From positions 27,791,505-27,855,504 of the forward strand of contig JARWIR010000003.1 in assembly GCA_029959085.1 (NCBI GenBank): a stretch of 64,000 nt of DNA, in the 5' to 3' direction. The translations under genes were made by a program, and so were the position numbers. How positions within the stretch are numbered: position 1 is the stretch's first letter; each line of letters starts with the position of its first letter. Source of the stretch: Nemophila menziesii (lineage: Eukaryota; Streptophyta; Magnoliopsida; Boraginales; Hydrophyllaceae). Of the stretch, positions 11,651 through 23,475 are shown piece by piece. The notes beneath the pieces were generated by a model that did no database searches, was not told the DNA's origin, and saw only the letters and a list, made by a program, of their open reading frames with translations.

Positions 11651-12135
11651 ATATTATATTCTAATAGAGTAAAAAAATTATTATTTTATATATTAACCTA
11701 ATTCTGCTTTTTATTTTATAAAAACACAATCATTGAAACCAACCACCACTATCATGTCGCCACTGTCTCCACCACCACTCTCATCTCCCCTCAACACACC
11801 CCCATTTGTATCAAATCACCCTCTATCAACAAACACTCCCTCTACCAATTTATCCATCCATACACAACCAAAATTTCCACCACCGCCACCTTCAACTTTA
11901 GGTACTTTATTATGTTCTCTTTCCAATTTGATTTTAACATATATTTCCTATATTTCCTTGAGTTTCTATTAATTTACATCCAAATCTTTATCGTTTATGT
12001 TTTCCATTTCATCTTGAAAATGAGACCTTCTGCAAGAATGTATCACTTAACATTGTGTCTTGTTGACTAGGGATTTAATTGTTAATTCTTGTGGGTTTTT
12101 GTACCTGTAGAACATAAAAAATTAGTTTTTGTTAT
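11651..12135. other. Intergenic; short proline-rich frame of unknown meaning
   Basis: An ATG at 11754 opens a serine/proline-rich frame of about 50 codons, and a GGTACT sequence follows that could be a splice donor. Composition alone does not prove a gene and no domain is visible. Confidence 0.25.
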
Positions 12136-13079
12136 GGTGTCCCTCGAGGTGTGATATAAAAACCACATTCGGGGAAGACTCATCGCAAGTGTACGAGTTG
12201 TCCTAAGTAATAATGTGAGAGTTGTTTCTTATCGTTTTACACATGGAATTTTGGAGTTAATTATCGAGTTTTTAAGGCATATTTGGAATATCAATTCTGA
12301 CAAAAATGTAAAGGGAAAGAATTGTATTTGAGTTTGGGAGTTTTTGCAATTAAAATAACTACAAGGACTAAAATGCAAAAGATGAGTCTCAAAGAAATAA
12401 TTATGAAAATAAAGCAAGGAATCGAGTACAAATCTGAAAATATATGAGAAATTAGCTCGAGAAATGCTTGCAATGCCCACTCGACACGACTTAAATGTTT
12501 CCTGAGTTAAGGATGAATTCGAATCTTTCACGCTAGTTGGGATTCAGCTATCTACCAGAATCCCTCCCAGGTAGATAGGGTTTGCTCTACGACCCTGGGG
12601 ACCTCTACCGAGGTGACCTTACAAAAGCTTTTGAACGGTAAATTCTAAACGTATTGACTATTAGATTAGTTTAGACCTCTCGGTGCATAAACAAACATCA
12701 AACGATTATGATATACAGTTCCACAATCAACCTTCCCCATGGGTGTAGTCGAATTGCTATCCTAACCCACTAACTTAACCAGAGTAAGAGGTTCACAAAT
12801 TCATACAAGTTTATATTTGACGGAAATAACTCAAATTCATTTAATTAATAAAAACTAAAATTACAAGAAAACGGTAAAATCAATGTCTAGGGTTCATAGG
12901 AATTCTCAAGCTAATAAGCGTTTAGTTCATACTAATAAAGACAATACAACAATCAATTTTTCATGAAAAAAAAAATATTGAAGGAATTACATTAAAAGAA
13001 AAGCCCAAGGTTGGCCTTTTGACCCTGATATATAGATCTGAAATGGCCTTTATCTTTCACTTGCTGAGTTGAGACATTA
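12136..13079 (-). repeat. 1.5-kb repeat family, shortened divergent copy F
   Basis: The left end GGTGTCCCTCGAGGTGTGATA matches the terminal motif of copy C (GGTGTCGCCTAGGGTGTGATA). It is followed by the family's 'aagtgtacgagttgtcc' and 'accctggggacctctaccgaggtgacctt' blocks. The right end is unclear: a degenerate GAGACATT sits near 13071-13079, without the partner arm that makes the terminal hairpin in the other copies. Confidence 0.5.
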
Positions 13080-14290
13080 TTGGCCTTTTCATTGTTATAT
13101 ATATATCACCCATATTTGCTTTACCCTTATTTTACCTCATGTGCGTCACTCTATGTGACATTAAACAAAACAAAACAGAAAATTAGGAAAGAGAAACTAT
13201 TTGATTGGTGATTAAAAGTTCCACATAGGAGGTGATATATGAGTAACCCAAATAGGGGTGATATACATCTTTCCTTTTTTTTTAAATTTACTGTTAGTTC
13301 GCCGTTATTTAATTCCACCTTACACCATATGCTACTCCACCGCATCAACACATCATTTCCATGTGGCAATTTGCCACGTTAGGTAGGTTATTTGGATTAT
13401 ATATTTCTATTCAATTTACCAAAAAAATAAAGCTCAAACCTTACCAAAACAAAAATAAATAAATAAATCAAACTCATCTTCTTCACTCACCCCTACCCAC
13501 CCCGTCTATCATCATCAACACTGCTAAAAAGACAGAAACCCAAAACTCATCTCCACCACTATCAACTGCTATACATCAACTCTTGTACTAACAATACACA
13601 TCAAGGAGAGCAATTCTTGTGTCGTTATCAATACTTATTGTTAGCTACATGAAGGTGCTCTTTCTTGCAGCAAAGACCTTTGCAATGGCTTGCCCACCTT
13701 TAACTATATCTCTTTTTGATCCACATTTTTAGATTTTTAATTGTTTATTATGAATATGGGTTATTATAAAAATTACTGAGAGATTCATATTTATATGAAA
13801 TTTGTAAGTTTGATAATACCCTTTTGATGGTTTTCAATTTATATATAACAAAATGTTTACCATAGAATTGTTTTGGGTATTAAAAATTACTTCTGACAAA
13901 ATAATATTCAGCTAACATTAAGGTGGATTTTTTATGTTAATTATCAAATGAGTATATATATATATATATAGAGGATAAGGGAAGAGAGCTGCCATCTTAT
14001 TTTAAAAGTAGGCTAGCAAGTAATATATAAACAAAAAACAAAAAATTAAAACCAAAACTTCAAGCAATCTTAGGAACACCTCCACCAAACCTCTCAGAGC
14101 AGCGCCTCCGACCCAACCTCTCCAAGCAACTTAGTCTCACGGGAGGAGAGCTGCCAGTTTATTTTAAAAAGTAGGCTAGCAGTCATTGGTATATAAACAA
14201 AAATTAGAAAAGATTAAAGCTTTTAAACGACCGCGACCTTTCTCTCTTTCCTTCTCTACCGTCTTCCTTTCTCTTTCTTCTTCCGCCTTC
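13080..14290. other. Intergenic with a 162-bp-spaced direct repeat
   Basis: GAGAGCTGCCA, TTATTTTAAAA and GTAGGCTAGCA occur together at 13984-14020 and again at 14146-14185. No gene is recognised; the 72-codon minus frame at 13151 has no domain. Confidence 0.35.
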
Positions 14291-14299
14291 GACCCGACC

Positions 14300-14403
14300 A
14301 CCACACAGATGAGTGGACGGTGAAAGGCTCTAAAGCCACCAAAGACAGTAATTACGGTGAAACTGTCGAGTGTTACAGTCGTGCCCTAGAAATTAGAAAT
14401 CAG
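14300..14403 (+). pseudogene. Isolated exon with TPR-like sequence
   Basis: The plus frame reads ...SNYGETVECYSRALEIRNQ and ends in CAG followed by GTGAGT, a good plant splice donor. The pattern (small-Y-x-E-x-V-x-x-Y-S-x-A-L-E-I) is that of one tetratricopeptide-repeat helix pair. A CT-rich leader (14235-14290) precedes it. No start codon in this frame and no following exon were found, so it is probably a captured first-exon fragment. TPR assignment rests on about 20 residues and is tentative. Confidence 0.35.
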
Positions 14404-14836
14404 GTGAGTTTCCTAATTTTAATTTTTTATATAATTTTGATTACAATTTGCTTTGATGATGAGATTAGTATGCATTTTTGTACTGTGATAGCACTAGCTC
14501 CGCTGGTTTTGGGTCTCAAATAGAAAGAATTATAATCTCCATTACCCATTTATAAAAGTGTTAATTACAACATTGTTCCATGGCCAATTATACCTCGTGT
14601 TGTAAAGGGTGGAATATATTCACGTTTATATGGGTTTTACCTGTTTGCAGTCACATTGGTTTGATCGAAGAAGGGTTGAATATATTCAAAACTATGGAAA
14701 ATAAGTATACAAAGTTTTATGCACAGGAGTGAACTTATACTTATTAACTCTAGGTGTTGATCAGCCATGAAGAAAGATTACTATTAGATGCTTAGCATAT
14801 TCTGCTCGTGAACACATATTCAGTTATGCAACACTC

Positions 14837-14838
<2 letters not shown>
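14404..14838. other. No recognised feature
   Basis: AT-rich sequence between the TPR-like exon and the (AT)n tract. It could be intron or intergenic; nothing specific is seen. Confidence 0.3.

Positions 14839-14909
<71 letters not shown>
14839..14909. repeat. (AT)n microsatellite, about 35 units
   Basis: Uninterrupted AT dinucleotide run directly before the head of the first tandem unit. Shorter (AT)n runs occupy the equivalent junctions at 19712-19758, 20039-20053 and 25049-25068. Confidence 0.95.
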
Positions 14910-14911
<2 letters not shown>

Positions 14912-15183
14912 AAATTTAAATATTACATTATTATTTGGGTTTCTATTGACGTTTATAGGTTTTAAAATTCTATGTCCAATTATAAAAAAAAATCTATTGA
15001 AAATTTTAGTAACTAGAAACCTGTTTTATTAAAACTCTTTCTTCTATTCTGCTCTCACTAAAATCACGCTCTCCCCTCTCTTTAAAAATTAAGCCCCTCT
15101 TCAAACCCTATTTCAAAGTTATTCTTCACTTTAATCGATTCAGTTTCCTTTACTACAATTTATTCCTTATGATTTGGGGGTTG

Positions 15184-15824
15184 ATGAATCCATTCCCGGA
15201 TGGATTTATTTCTCCTAAATCTCGACTCTATAATCTTTTCCAAAAACTTTTGATAATAGGGAAAACCGTAAGTCTTACAAAACCTATTTCGAAGGAATGA
15301 AGAGTGTAACGAGCGATGAAATCGGAGTAGCATATTAGTACTTTAGATACAAGAAAAATTCTCAACACTCACGTGTGCCAATTGACATCTTTCAGGATGT
15401 AAAACCTAGCTGTAATCAGGATAAAGGAAGCATGTACGACATCACAGAACTAAAATTTCACAGCAAACGATATATCAATCAAAGTTATACTCCTCAATGT
15501 ATCTCGATAAGTAAACCTATCTCCTGCTATAATTATATAAATAAGAATTATGATTTTGTTTTGTGGGTTACTAAGAGTATTGATATGTTGATAAGCATTA
15601 TAGCTGCTCTATATAATAGGAAGTGTATCCCATAGTCATACACAAGAAGGCGTTTCAACTTCTCTCATCGAGAGAAGGGGGAAATTATGACCTGGTTAGC
15701 CACTCACTTGGCATTTAACTTAGCTGTTGATTATACGCAGGAGAATAATCATAATTGCACAACTTTAATCAATCAGTCCTATACTTTTAGTAATATTCAT
15801 CTCTTTTATGGAAATCTTATTTAA
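15184..15824 (+). pseudogene. Gene X, unit 1 copy (unrecognised protein, three lesions)
   Basis: Homologous to the frames at 20588, 25656 and 30380. Relative to unit 2 it has a one-base deletion near 15233 (CTATAATCTTTT versus CTATAATCCTTTT), the TAG shared by all four copies near 15336, and a private TAG at 15633-15635 where other copies have GAG. A plant-like leader (CTCTCCCCTCTCTTTAAAAA, then CAAACCCTA) precedes the ATG. I do not recognise the protein family. Confidence 0.6.
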
Positions 15825-18052
15825 TTAGGTAGGTTTATATACCTCCTATCTCGAATGAATAATCACTACATTGAGGAAAGCGTTAATATCGGTAATGAAG
15901 TGTTCCGTTTTAGATCTCATCGTAATAAGAAACTTGTTATGTGTTATGCGCTTCCCCATAGTGATAATTATACCTCTGTTGATTAACTTGCTTGTTACGT
16001 TTATATTCTTTGATTTTTTGGGTTGATTGATACTCTGCGAATTATTCTCTGAGTTAGTTCTGATTTTTTAATGTTATTTTATTTCATGATTTCTTAAATA
16101 TGAGATGGAATCCGAGTTTGTTTTCTTAATCCTTTGATTCATAATACAATTTCAGGTAAATAATACTCTAATTTTTATTTTATCATTTACAAATTGATTC
16201 ATGTTTAATTTCTAATAGTTTTATGTTTCTGTGTTGCAGATATATGATGGAGACTGATATACTCTAATATTGACTTTGCATTTCCCATTCAAATCCAATG
16301 GTACATGCTTACATAATACTTAATACATATTGAAATTTACTAGTATGATACAAGTATACAACAAAGGATTGAATGGTTGAGTTGGCAACAATATCTGATG
16401 TGTTTATGGTAAATTGCGAGATTAAATCACTGTCCCTTGTCCCTAAGCTTTAAATGGCCAACGATGAAAATAATCTGAGGCTAAGTCTAATGTTTCTCTC
16501 CTCCTTTGTACATTGTAGTGACAATTTGCAGGAAATGTGATACTTTTGGATTCAAACATTTCAAGTAGATGCACCCAATTCTGTACAAGTATTCTACTTT
16601 GCACAGGAGAGGTTACAATTTTGATTTTTCACACTACCTGATATGAATCTTGAAATGTATTGTAATCAAATTTAACTTAGTTGTAACTTGTAATTCATTT
16701 GAGTTGCGTGTTTGAGGATTTGTAATTCATTTGAGGCGAGACTTGTAATTTCAGTGGTTTTGGTTTGTAATATTACTTCTGCAGATTGTCATTTTTTGAA
16801 ACTTACTATATATAGTAAGGTTATATTTTGGGAAAGTTACTATAAATGGAAATTTTTATTTTGAAATAATATTTTTTTGATTTTTTAAATGTGTTGACCC
16901 AAATCCAAACCCAACCCAAATCCGACCCAAACCGAGATGACCCAACCCATAAAATCAAGTTTAAAAATTTAGGGTTAGGGTTTTAATAATGGGAATCTGA
17001 ATAACTCAAATTGGGTAAAGGGTATAGCACTTCGGGTCGGTTAACCGATCCGTGTGCACCCTATTATATATACTCTCATCACATTGTATTGGATGAGACA
17101 ATTTCTGGTATTGTTGTTTCTCTACACATGCTTAATAAATTGGTGGTGTTTAATTTATATTAGTAGTATAATACACCAATTATCAGTTTTCATCACACAA
17201 TTGAAAAACGAAGTTGAAATATTACATTAATATTAATAACTTCTTTTTTTAAATTGCATTCAACTGGTATTACTTGTGGACATACAAATATAAATACAAG
17301 CACAAAAATGTAAATAAATTGGTAGAAATATTCACTTTGATTTGTATGTATCTGCTTCAATATTTTGGGTTTCAGATGGTCGCATGATGGACTTTGATTT
17401 TATTAATGTAGTTTTACATATATATTTTTTGGTCAGGATAGTTTTACCTATTTGGTACTCCTAATTTTTTCCCCTTTATAGGTTGACTATAATATAGTTG
17501 CCTAAAGTAATTGAGGATATATCATTTAGACGTAGCTCATTCTTGAATCAACATAATGCTTTGTTAGCAAATCCAATCTAGTCTAACAATTCACACCCTT
17601 TGGACTGCACAAACAAAATCATATAACATAAACAAACTTGCAATTCAGTAATTATGTAAACCCAATCGTGCAAATAGATAGAACCACAACTTCTTCCTAC
17701 CAGTTATACAAAAAGTCCATGGACCAAGGGTACAATAGATAGAACTGTGGCATAAAGCAAAGGGTAAATTCCACGCGAAGCCCGTTAACTTTCGCCAAAG
17801 TCCAGTATCCGCTCCCGATCTTATGTTTGACCCTTTCCCGTCCTTGATGAACGTATTTTGTGACGCCGTTAGCCTTTTTTCTATTTTTTTGTCAATTGAA
17901 CGTTAGTCAACGCCACATGGCGCCATGTCACCGCTACCTCACCGCCAACCGTCTTCGTCCCTAACTTTGTAAAAAAAAAAGATCATTTGAATATTTGAAT
18001 GATTCAAACTTTTAACAATAGAGGAAAAATAAATAATACCGTAAATTCTAAT
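15825..18052 (+). other. Unit 1 non-coding middle section
   Basis: After gene X there are splice-like pieces (ATTTCAG/GTAAATA near 16155 and TGTTGCAG near 16240) and a 3'UTR-like AT-rich stretch. Next comes a GACCCAAACCCAACCC block with a short TTTAGGGTTAGGG (near 16890-16985), then a block starting GGGTAAATTCCACG (near 17762) that looks like a MITE end. No protein is recognised. The same section follows gene X in units 2 and 3. Confidence 0.45.
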
Positions 18053-18533
18053 CTGTCCAATTTCCAATTTGAATTACATGAGGAGTAAACCCATCACCTG
18101 ATCAAATTAAACATAATTGAACAAAATTAAACATAATTGAACAAAATTAAAGAAAAATAACTAAAAAGGAATATTAAGTATATTTTAAAGAATTTACCTA
18201 GAGCATCTAGCTGTTTCTTTCTAGAATCGGGAGGCCTGCCACGACGTTTTCCAGAAGGCTCAGACGATGGGGTGGTCCCACCACCACTTCTGCCGGAATA
18301 ATCAGGAGCTCCGGGGTTGACAGGTGGAGTAGAAAGGGCTAACCCAATGTTATTTTCAGGAGAGTATTTCTTGACCTAATACGCTTCTTTCTAGCCGGCT
18401 CAATGATGAACCCAGAACCGGAGCCGCCTGCATGAGGAGATCCGTCGGAGTATTCCATCGTCTGCTGAGAAGCTTGAGAAGCAGACCCTGAATTCACAGT
18501 CCAAGGATTGTTTGTACGTAAGAACCATGGCAT
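18053..18533 (-). pseudogene. AHL-type AT-hook gene fragment, unit 1 copy
   Basis: Exon 1 runs 18533 to 18198 and begins MPWFLRTNNPWTVNSGSASQ. It resembles the N-terminus of plant AT-hook motif nuclear-localised (AHL) proteins, which bind AT-rich DNA in the nucleus. The first AT-hook region (EPARKKR, then KYSPENN after a frame change near 18375-18390) and the second (GKRRGRPPDS) are both present. Exon 1 ends QLDALG at a GTAAAT donor. Exon 2 (18097-18053) would give the GFTPHVI motif that opens the AHL PPC domain, but its first codons are deleted. The frameshift between the AT-hooks and the lack of later PPC exons make it a captured, non-functional fragment. Confidence 0.85.
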
Positions 18534-19452
18534 AATATGGAGAACAAATTTTTGTTAAACAATTCCTCCAAGAATTTTTTCATCACTGCGATGAATTCCA
18601 TCACCTCGATGAATCCCGTCACCCTGATGAATCCTTTCACCTTGATGAATCCCATAAATTTAACTTAAATTCTCATTAATTTTTAAAAAATATTGATTTT
18701 ATCCCTACAAAGATAGCTTATTGCCCCCTAAAATTTTGAGAGAAAAATATACTCACTTATCTTGAAAATAAAATAATTTTTCCGAACATAAATTTAAGTA
18801 CAAGCAAAATACACAACAAAAAAAAGATCATATAAGGAATTATATAGGCTAACCTTAAAATGATATAGTCAGGTCAATATTGAAATGTTATGAATATCGA
18901 TCTGAATAAACACCGACAGTATATTTCATTTTGCCTCATCTGTAAAAATGGACACGGTACTATTAAAATCAAGAACTACATTTTAACAAAATAAAAGGTT
19001 GGTAATTAATACTCGTAAAAAGGGTTTAAATAAATTTAGATTTACCCCTAATACATTATTTTTTACCAAAATTCTACAATTTTCTTATTTTATATTAATT
19101 AAAAAAAATATTCCTACCATCCTATTTCACCATTTGACCCCAATTCAAAACAAAATCTATGGTAATCTTTGATAAATTGACTTTGTATTAAAATTTATTT
19201 AAATATAAGAAAAGTAAATCTAATCTAAAATATATAATAGAAAATTAAATATGAAAAATTTAAATTATTACATTTGAAAAGATAAATAAAAATAATTTTG
19301 TTCAAACTGGATTGCGCATATGCTCAAAAAATTACAAAACATAATATAAAGTTTCAAAAAAATTAAAATGATTTAAGTTATTCAGCCGCCGTTTATGATA
19401 TTTAAGAAATGATAGATAATGATTATCAATAAAAAGGGAAAAAATCAATTAC
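18534..19452 (-). other. Unit 1 AT-rich block between AHL fragment and gene A exon
   Basis: Contains an imperfect series of ATGAATCC-type short repeats (18590-18655) and AT-rich sequence shared with units 2 and 3 and, more distantly, with 10530-11330. It could be an intron joining gene A exon 1 to the AHL-derived exon; no independent gene is seen. Confidence 0.4.
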
Positions 19453-19689
19453 CTGTGGAAAAGAATTATCATTTAATTGACCGGTTTGATCAACAAATCT
19501 GGTTGAACGGAATGATATAGGACTTTGGTTGAGCGGCGGATCTTTATAATGTTGAGAGAAAGAAGATGGGGATAAATTTAATTGACCGGTTTGATCAACA
19601 AATCTGGTTGAACGGAATGATATAGGACTTTGGTTGAGCGGCAGATCTTTAGAATGTTGAGAAAACGAAGATGGGGATAAATTTGACAT
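19453..19689 (-). pseudogene. Gene A first exon, unit 1 copy, with 105-bp internal tandem duplication
   Basis: ATG at 19689, start MSNLSPSSFSQHSKDLPLNQ, open to CACAG followed by GTAATT (a good donor) at 19453. Units 2 and 3 have a single block of about 35 codons, and here it is present twice in tandem. Serine/proline/glutamine-rich with no recognised domain. It is probably the first exon of a transposon or chimeric gene whose next exon may be the AHL-derived one further along the minus strand. That link is inference from order and strand only. Confidence 0.6.
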
Positions 19690-19708
19690 AGTGTTTGAGA
19701 ATGATATT

Positions 19709-19711
<3 letters not shown>

Positions 19712-19761
<50 letters not shown>

Positions 19762-20037
19762 GGGTACCTAAGGTGAGAAAAAAAAATTGGGGCCTTTTTC
19801 GATATATATTAAGATAATTTATCCGGTATTAACAAAATGCAGAGAGCATGGTCTCAAACTCATGACCTGCACATAGACATAAAATTTCATTTCCACTAGG
19901 CCAAACGTTATATGTACATCATTTTAGTAAGCGTTAAGAACTATAAACTATACTTTAGTTACTAATTTTTTTTTGGCCTTCAAAAATCCGGGGCCCAAGG
20001 CGACCGCCTTGGTTGCCTTGCCCCCGAGCCGTCCCTG
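19712..20037. mobile_element. (AT)n run and left-truncated hAT-like MITE at the unit 1/2 junction
   Basis: 19712-19758 is an AT run. 19759-20037 matches the MITE at 25068-25365 (GGTACCTAAGG, GGGGCCCAAGGCGACC, ending CCCTG before TATATATA) but lacks the first ~15 bases of its left terminal repeat. Confidence 0.6.
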
Positions 20038-20157
20038 TATATATATATATATTAAAGAAATTTAAATATTACATTATTATTTGGGTTTATATTGACGTTT
20101 ATTGGTGTTAAAATTCTACGTCCAATTATAAAAAAAAATCTATAGAAAATTTTAATA

Positions 20158-20413
20158 CTCCCTCTGTTTCACTGAAATTGTCCACTTACTAAAAATAATG
20201 TTCCAAATATATTGTCCACTTAGGAGTTCAAGACACTTTTTTTCTACATTTTCCACTATTACCCTTATTAAAATATTGAAATTTATATTTCCAATACACA
20301 TTTAAGATATCAAGATACTTTATTAGGGGTATTTTTGTAATGGTGAATGCATTTATTATATTTCTTAATATATGTGAAAATCTAAGTGGACAAATTTAGT
20401 GGAACGGAGGGAG
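20158..20413. mobile_element. Stowaway-type MITE
   Basis: Begins CTCCCTCTGTTTCACTG and ends GGAACGGAGGGAG, inverted termini of the plant Stowaway (Tc1/mariner) type, flanked by TA on both sides. 256 bp, non-coding. The same site in unit 1 is empty. Unit 3 shows an altered TACTCCTAG there, and unit 4 keeps only the right part. Confidence 0.9.
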
Positions 20414-20587
20414 TAACTAGAAAACTGTTTTATTAAAACTCTTTTTTCTATTCTGCTCTCACTAAATTCACGCTCTCCACTCTCTTTAAAAGTTACGCCC
20501 CTCTTCAAACCCTAGTTCTAAGTTATTCTTCACTTTAATAGATTTAGTTTCCTTTACTAGAATTTCTTCCTTTTGATTTGGGGTTTG

Positions 20588-21229
20588 ATGAATCCATTCT
20601 CGGGTGGATTTATTTCTCCTAAATCTCGACTCTATAATCCTTTTCCAAAAACTTTTGATAATAGGGAAAACCGTAAGTCTTACAAAACCTATTTCGAAGG
20701 AATGAAGAGTGTAACGAGCGATGAAATCGGAGTAGCATATTAGTACTTTAGATACAACAAAAATTCTCAACACTCACATGTGCCAATTGACATCTTTCAG
20801 GATGTAAAACCTAGTTGTAATCAGGATAAAGGAAGCATGTACGGCATCACAGAACTAAACTTTCACAGCAAACGATATATCAATCAAAGTTATACTCCTC
20901 AATGTATCTCGATAAGTAAACCTACCTCCTGCTATAATTATATAAATAAGAATTATGATTTTGTTTTGTGGGTTACTAAGAGTATTGATATGTTGATAAG
21001 CATTATAGTTGCTCTATATAATAGGAAGCGTATCCCAGAGTCATACACAAGAAGACGTTTCAACTTCTCTCATCGAGAGAAGGGGGAAATTATGACCTGG
21101 TTAGCCACTCATTTGGCATTTAACTTAGCTGTTGATTATACGCAGGAGAATAATCATAATTGCACAACTTTAATCAATCACTCCTATACTTTTAGTAATA
21201 TTCATCTATTTTATGGCAATCTTATTTAA
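20588..21229 (+). pseudogene. Gene X, unit 2 copy (unrecognised protein, one in-frame TAG)
   Basis: ATG at 20588 follows a leader with TTCAAACCCTAGTTCT, typical of plant 5'UTRs. The frame is open apart from TAG at 20741-20743 and stops at 21227-21229. That is about 213 codons including the TAG; a 149-codon open part follows it. Early residues MNPFSGGF, later an aromatic/basic-rich sequence with KNYDFVLWVTKSIDMLISII (possible amphipathic or membrane helix) and HREKGEIMTWLATHLAFNLA. No domain is recognised. All four copies keep the same TAG, so the ancestor of the array already had it, or it is read through, or it lies in an intron; I favour the first. Confidence 0.6.
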
Positions 21230-23475
21230 TTAGGTAGGTTTATATACATCCTATATCGAATGAATAATCACTACATTGAGGAAAGCGTTAATATCGGTAA
21301 TGAAGTGTTCCGTTTTAGATCTCATCGTAGTAAGAAACTTGTTATGTGTTATGCGCTTCCCCATAGTGATAATTATACCTCTGTTGATTCACTTGCTTGT
21401 TACGTTTATATTCTTTGATTTTATGGGTTGATTGATACTCTGCGAATTATTCTCTGAGTTAGTTCTGATTTTTTTAATGTTGTTTTATTTCATGATTTCG
21501 TAAATATGAGATGGAATCCGAATATGTTTTCTTAATCCTTCGATTCATAATACAATTTCAGGTAAATAATACTCTAATTTTTATTTTTTCATTTACAAAT
21601 TGATTCATGTTTAATTTCTAATAGTTTTATGTTTCCGTGTTGCAGATATATGATGGAGACTGATATACTCTAATATTGACTTTGCATTTCCCATTCAAAT
21701 CCAATGGTACATGCATACATAATACTTAATACATATTGAAATTTACTAGTATGATACAAGTATACAACAAAGGATTGAATGGTTGAGTTGGCAACAATAT
21801 TTGATGTGTTTATGGTAAATTGCGAGATTAAATCACTGTCCCTTGTCCCTAAGTTTTAAATGGCCAACGATGAAAATAATCTGAGGCTAAGTCTAATGTT
21901 TCTCTCCTCCTTTGTACATTGTAGTGACAATTTGCAGGAAATGTAATACTTTTGGATTCAAACATTTCAAGTAGATGCACCCAATTCTGTACAAGTATGC
22001 TACTTTGCACAGGAGAGGTTGCAATTTTGATTTTTCACACTACCTGCTATGAATCTTGAAATGTATTGTAATCAAATTTAACTTAGTTGTAACTTGTAAT
22101 TCATTTGAGTTGCGTGTTTGAGGATTTGTAATTCATTTGAGTTGAGACTTGTAATTTCAGTTGTTTTGGTTTGTAATATTACATCTGCAGATTGTCATTT
22201 TTTGAAACTTACTATATATAGTAAGGTTATACTTTGGGAAAGTTACTATAAATGGAAATTTTTATTTTGAAATAATGATTTTTTGATTTTTTAAATGTGT
22301 TGACCCAAATCCAAACCCAACCCAAATCCGACCCAAACCGAGATGACCCAACCCATAAAATCAAGTTTAAAAATTTAGGGTTAGGGTTTTAATAATGGGA
22401 ATCTGAATAACTCGGATTGGGTAAAGGGTATAGCACTTCAGGTCGGTTAACCGATCCGTGTGCACCCTATTATATATACTCTCATCACATTGTATCGGAT
22501 GAGACAATTTCTGGTGTTGTTGTTTCTCTACACATGCTTAATAAATTGGTGGTGTTTAATTTCTATCAGTAGTATAATACACCAATTATCAGTTTTCATC
22601 ACACAATTGAAAAACCAAGTTGAAATATTACATTAATATTAATAACTTCTTTTTTTAAATTGCATTCAACTGGTATTACCTGTGGACATACAAATATAAA
22701 TACAAGCACAAAAATGTAAATAAATTGGTAGACTTTAAAATTGAGATAAAAATATTCACTTTGATTTGTATGTATCTGCTTCAATATTTTGGGTTTCAGA
22801 TGGTCGCATGATAGACTTTGATTTTATTAATGTAGTTTTACCTATTTTTTTTTTTGGTCAGAATAGTTTTACCTATTTGGTACTCAGAATTTTTTCCCCT
22901 TTATAGGTTGACTATAATATAGTTGCCTAAAGTAATTGAGGATATATCCTTTAGACGTAGCTCATTCTTGAATCAACATAATGCTTTGTTAGCAAATCCA
23001 ATCTAGTCTAACAATTCACCACCTTTGTACTGCACAAACAAAATCATATAACATAAACAAACTTGCAATTCAGTAATCATGTAAACCCAATCGTGCAAAT
23101 AGATAGAACCACAACTTCTTCCTACAAGTTATACAAAAAGTCCATGGACCAAGGGTACAATGGATAGAACGGTGGCATAAAGTAAAGGGTAAATTCCACG
23201 GGAAACCCGTTAACTTTCGCCAAAGTCCAGTATCCGCTCCCGATCTTATGTTTGACCCTTTCCCGTCCTTGATGAACGTATTTTGTGACGCCGTTAGCCT
23301 TTTTTCTATTTTTCTGTTAATTTACCGTTAGTCAACGCCACATGGCGTCATGTCACCGCTACCTCACCGCCAACCGTCTTCGTCCCTAACTTTGTAAAAA
23401 AAAGATCATTTGAATATTTGAATGATTCAAACTTTCAATAATAGAGGAAAAATAAATAATACCGTAAATTCTAAT
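21230..23475 (+). other. Unit 2 non-coding middle section
   Basis: Same order of blocks as in unit 1: continuation of the gene X frame past its stop, splice-like sites near 21562 and 21645, GACCCAAACCCAACCC block near 22300, MITE-like GGGTAAATTCCACG block near 23188. No gene recognised. Confidence 0.45.

Noticed and set aside
16965..16985. TTTAGGGTTAGGGTTTT as interstitial telomere repeat
   Set aside because: Only about two imperfect units, present once in each tandem unit; too short to mean telomere-derived sequence.
20486..20773. 95-codon minus-strand frame (also at 25536-25841) across the gene X start
   Set aside because: Antisense of the gene X leader and first codons; the plus strand has the plant-like leader and ATG, so the minus frame is taken as a shadow.
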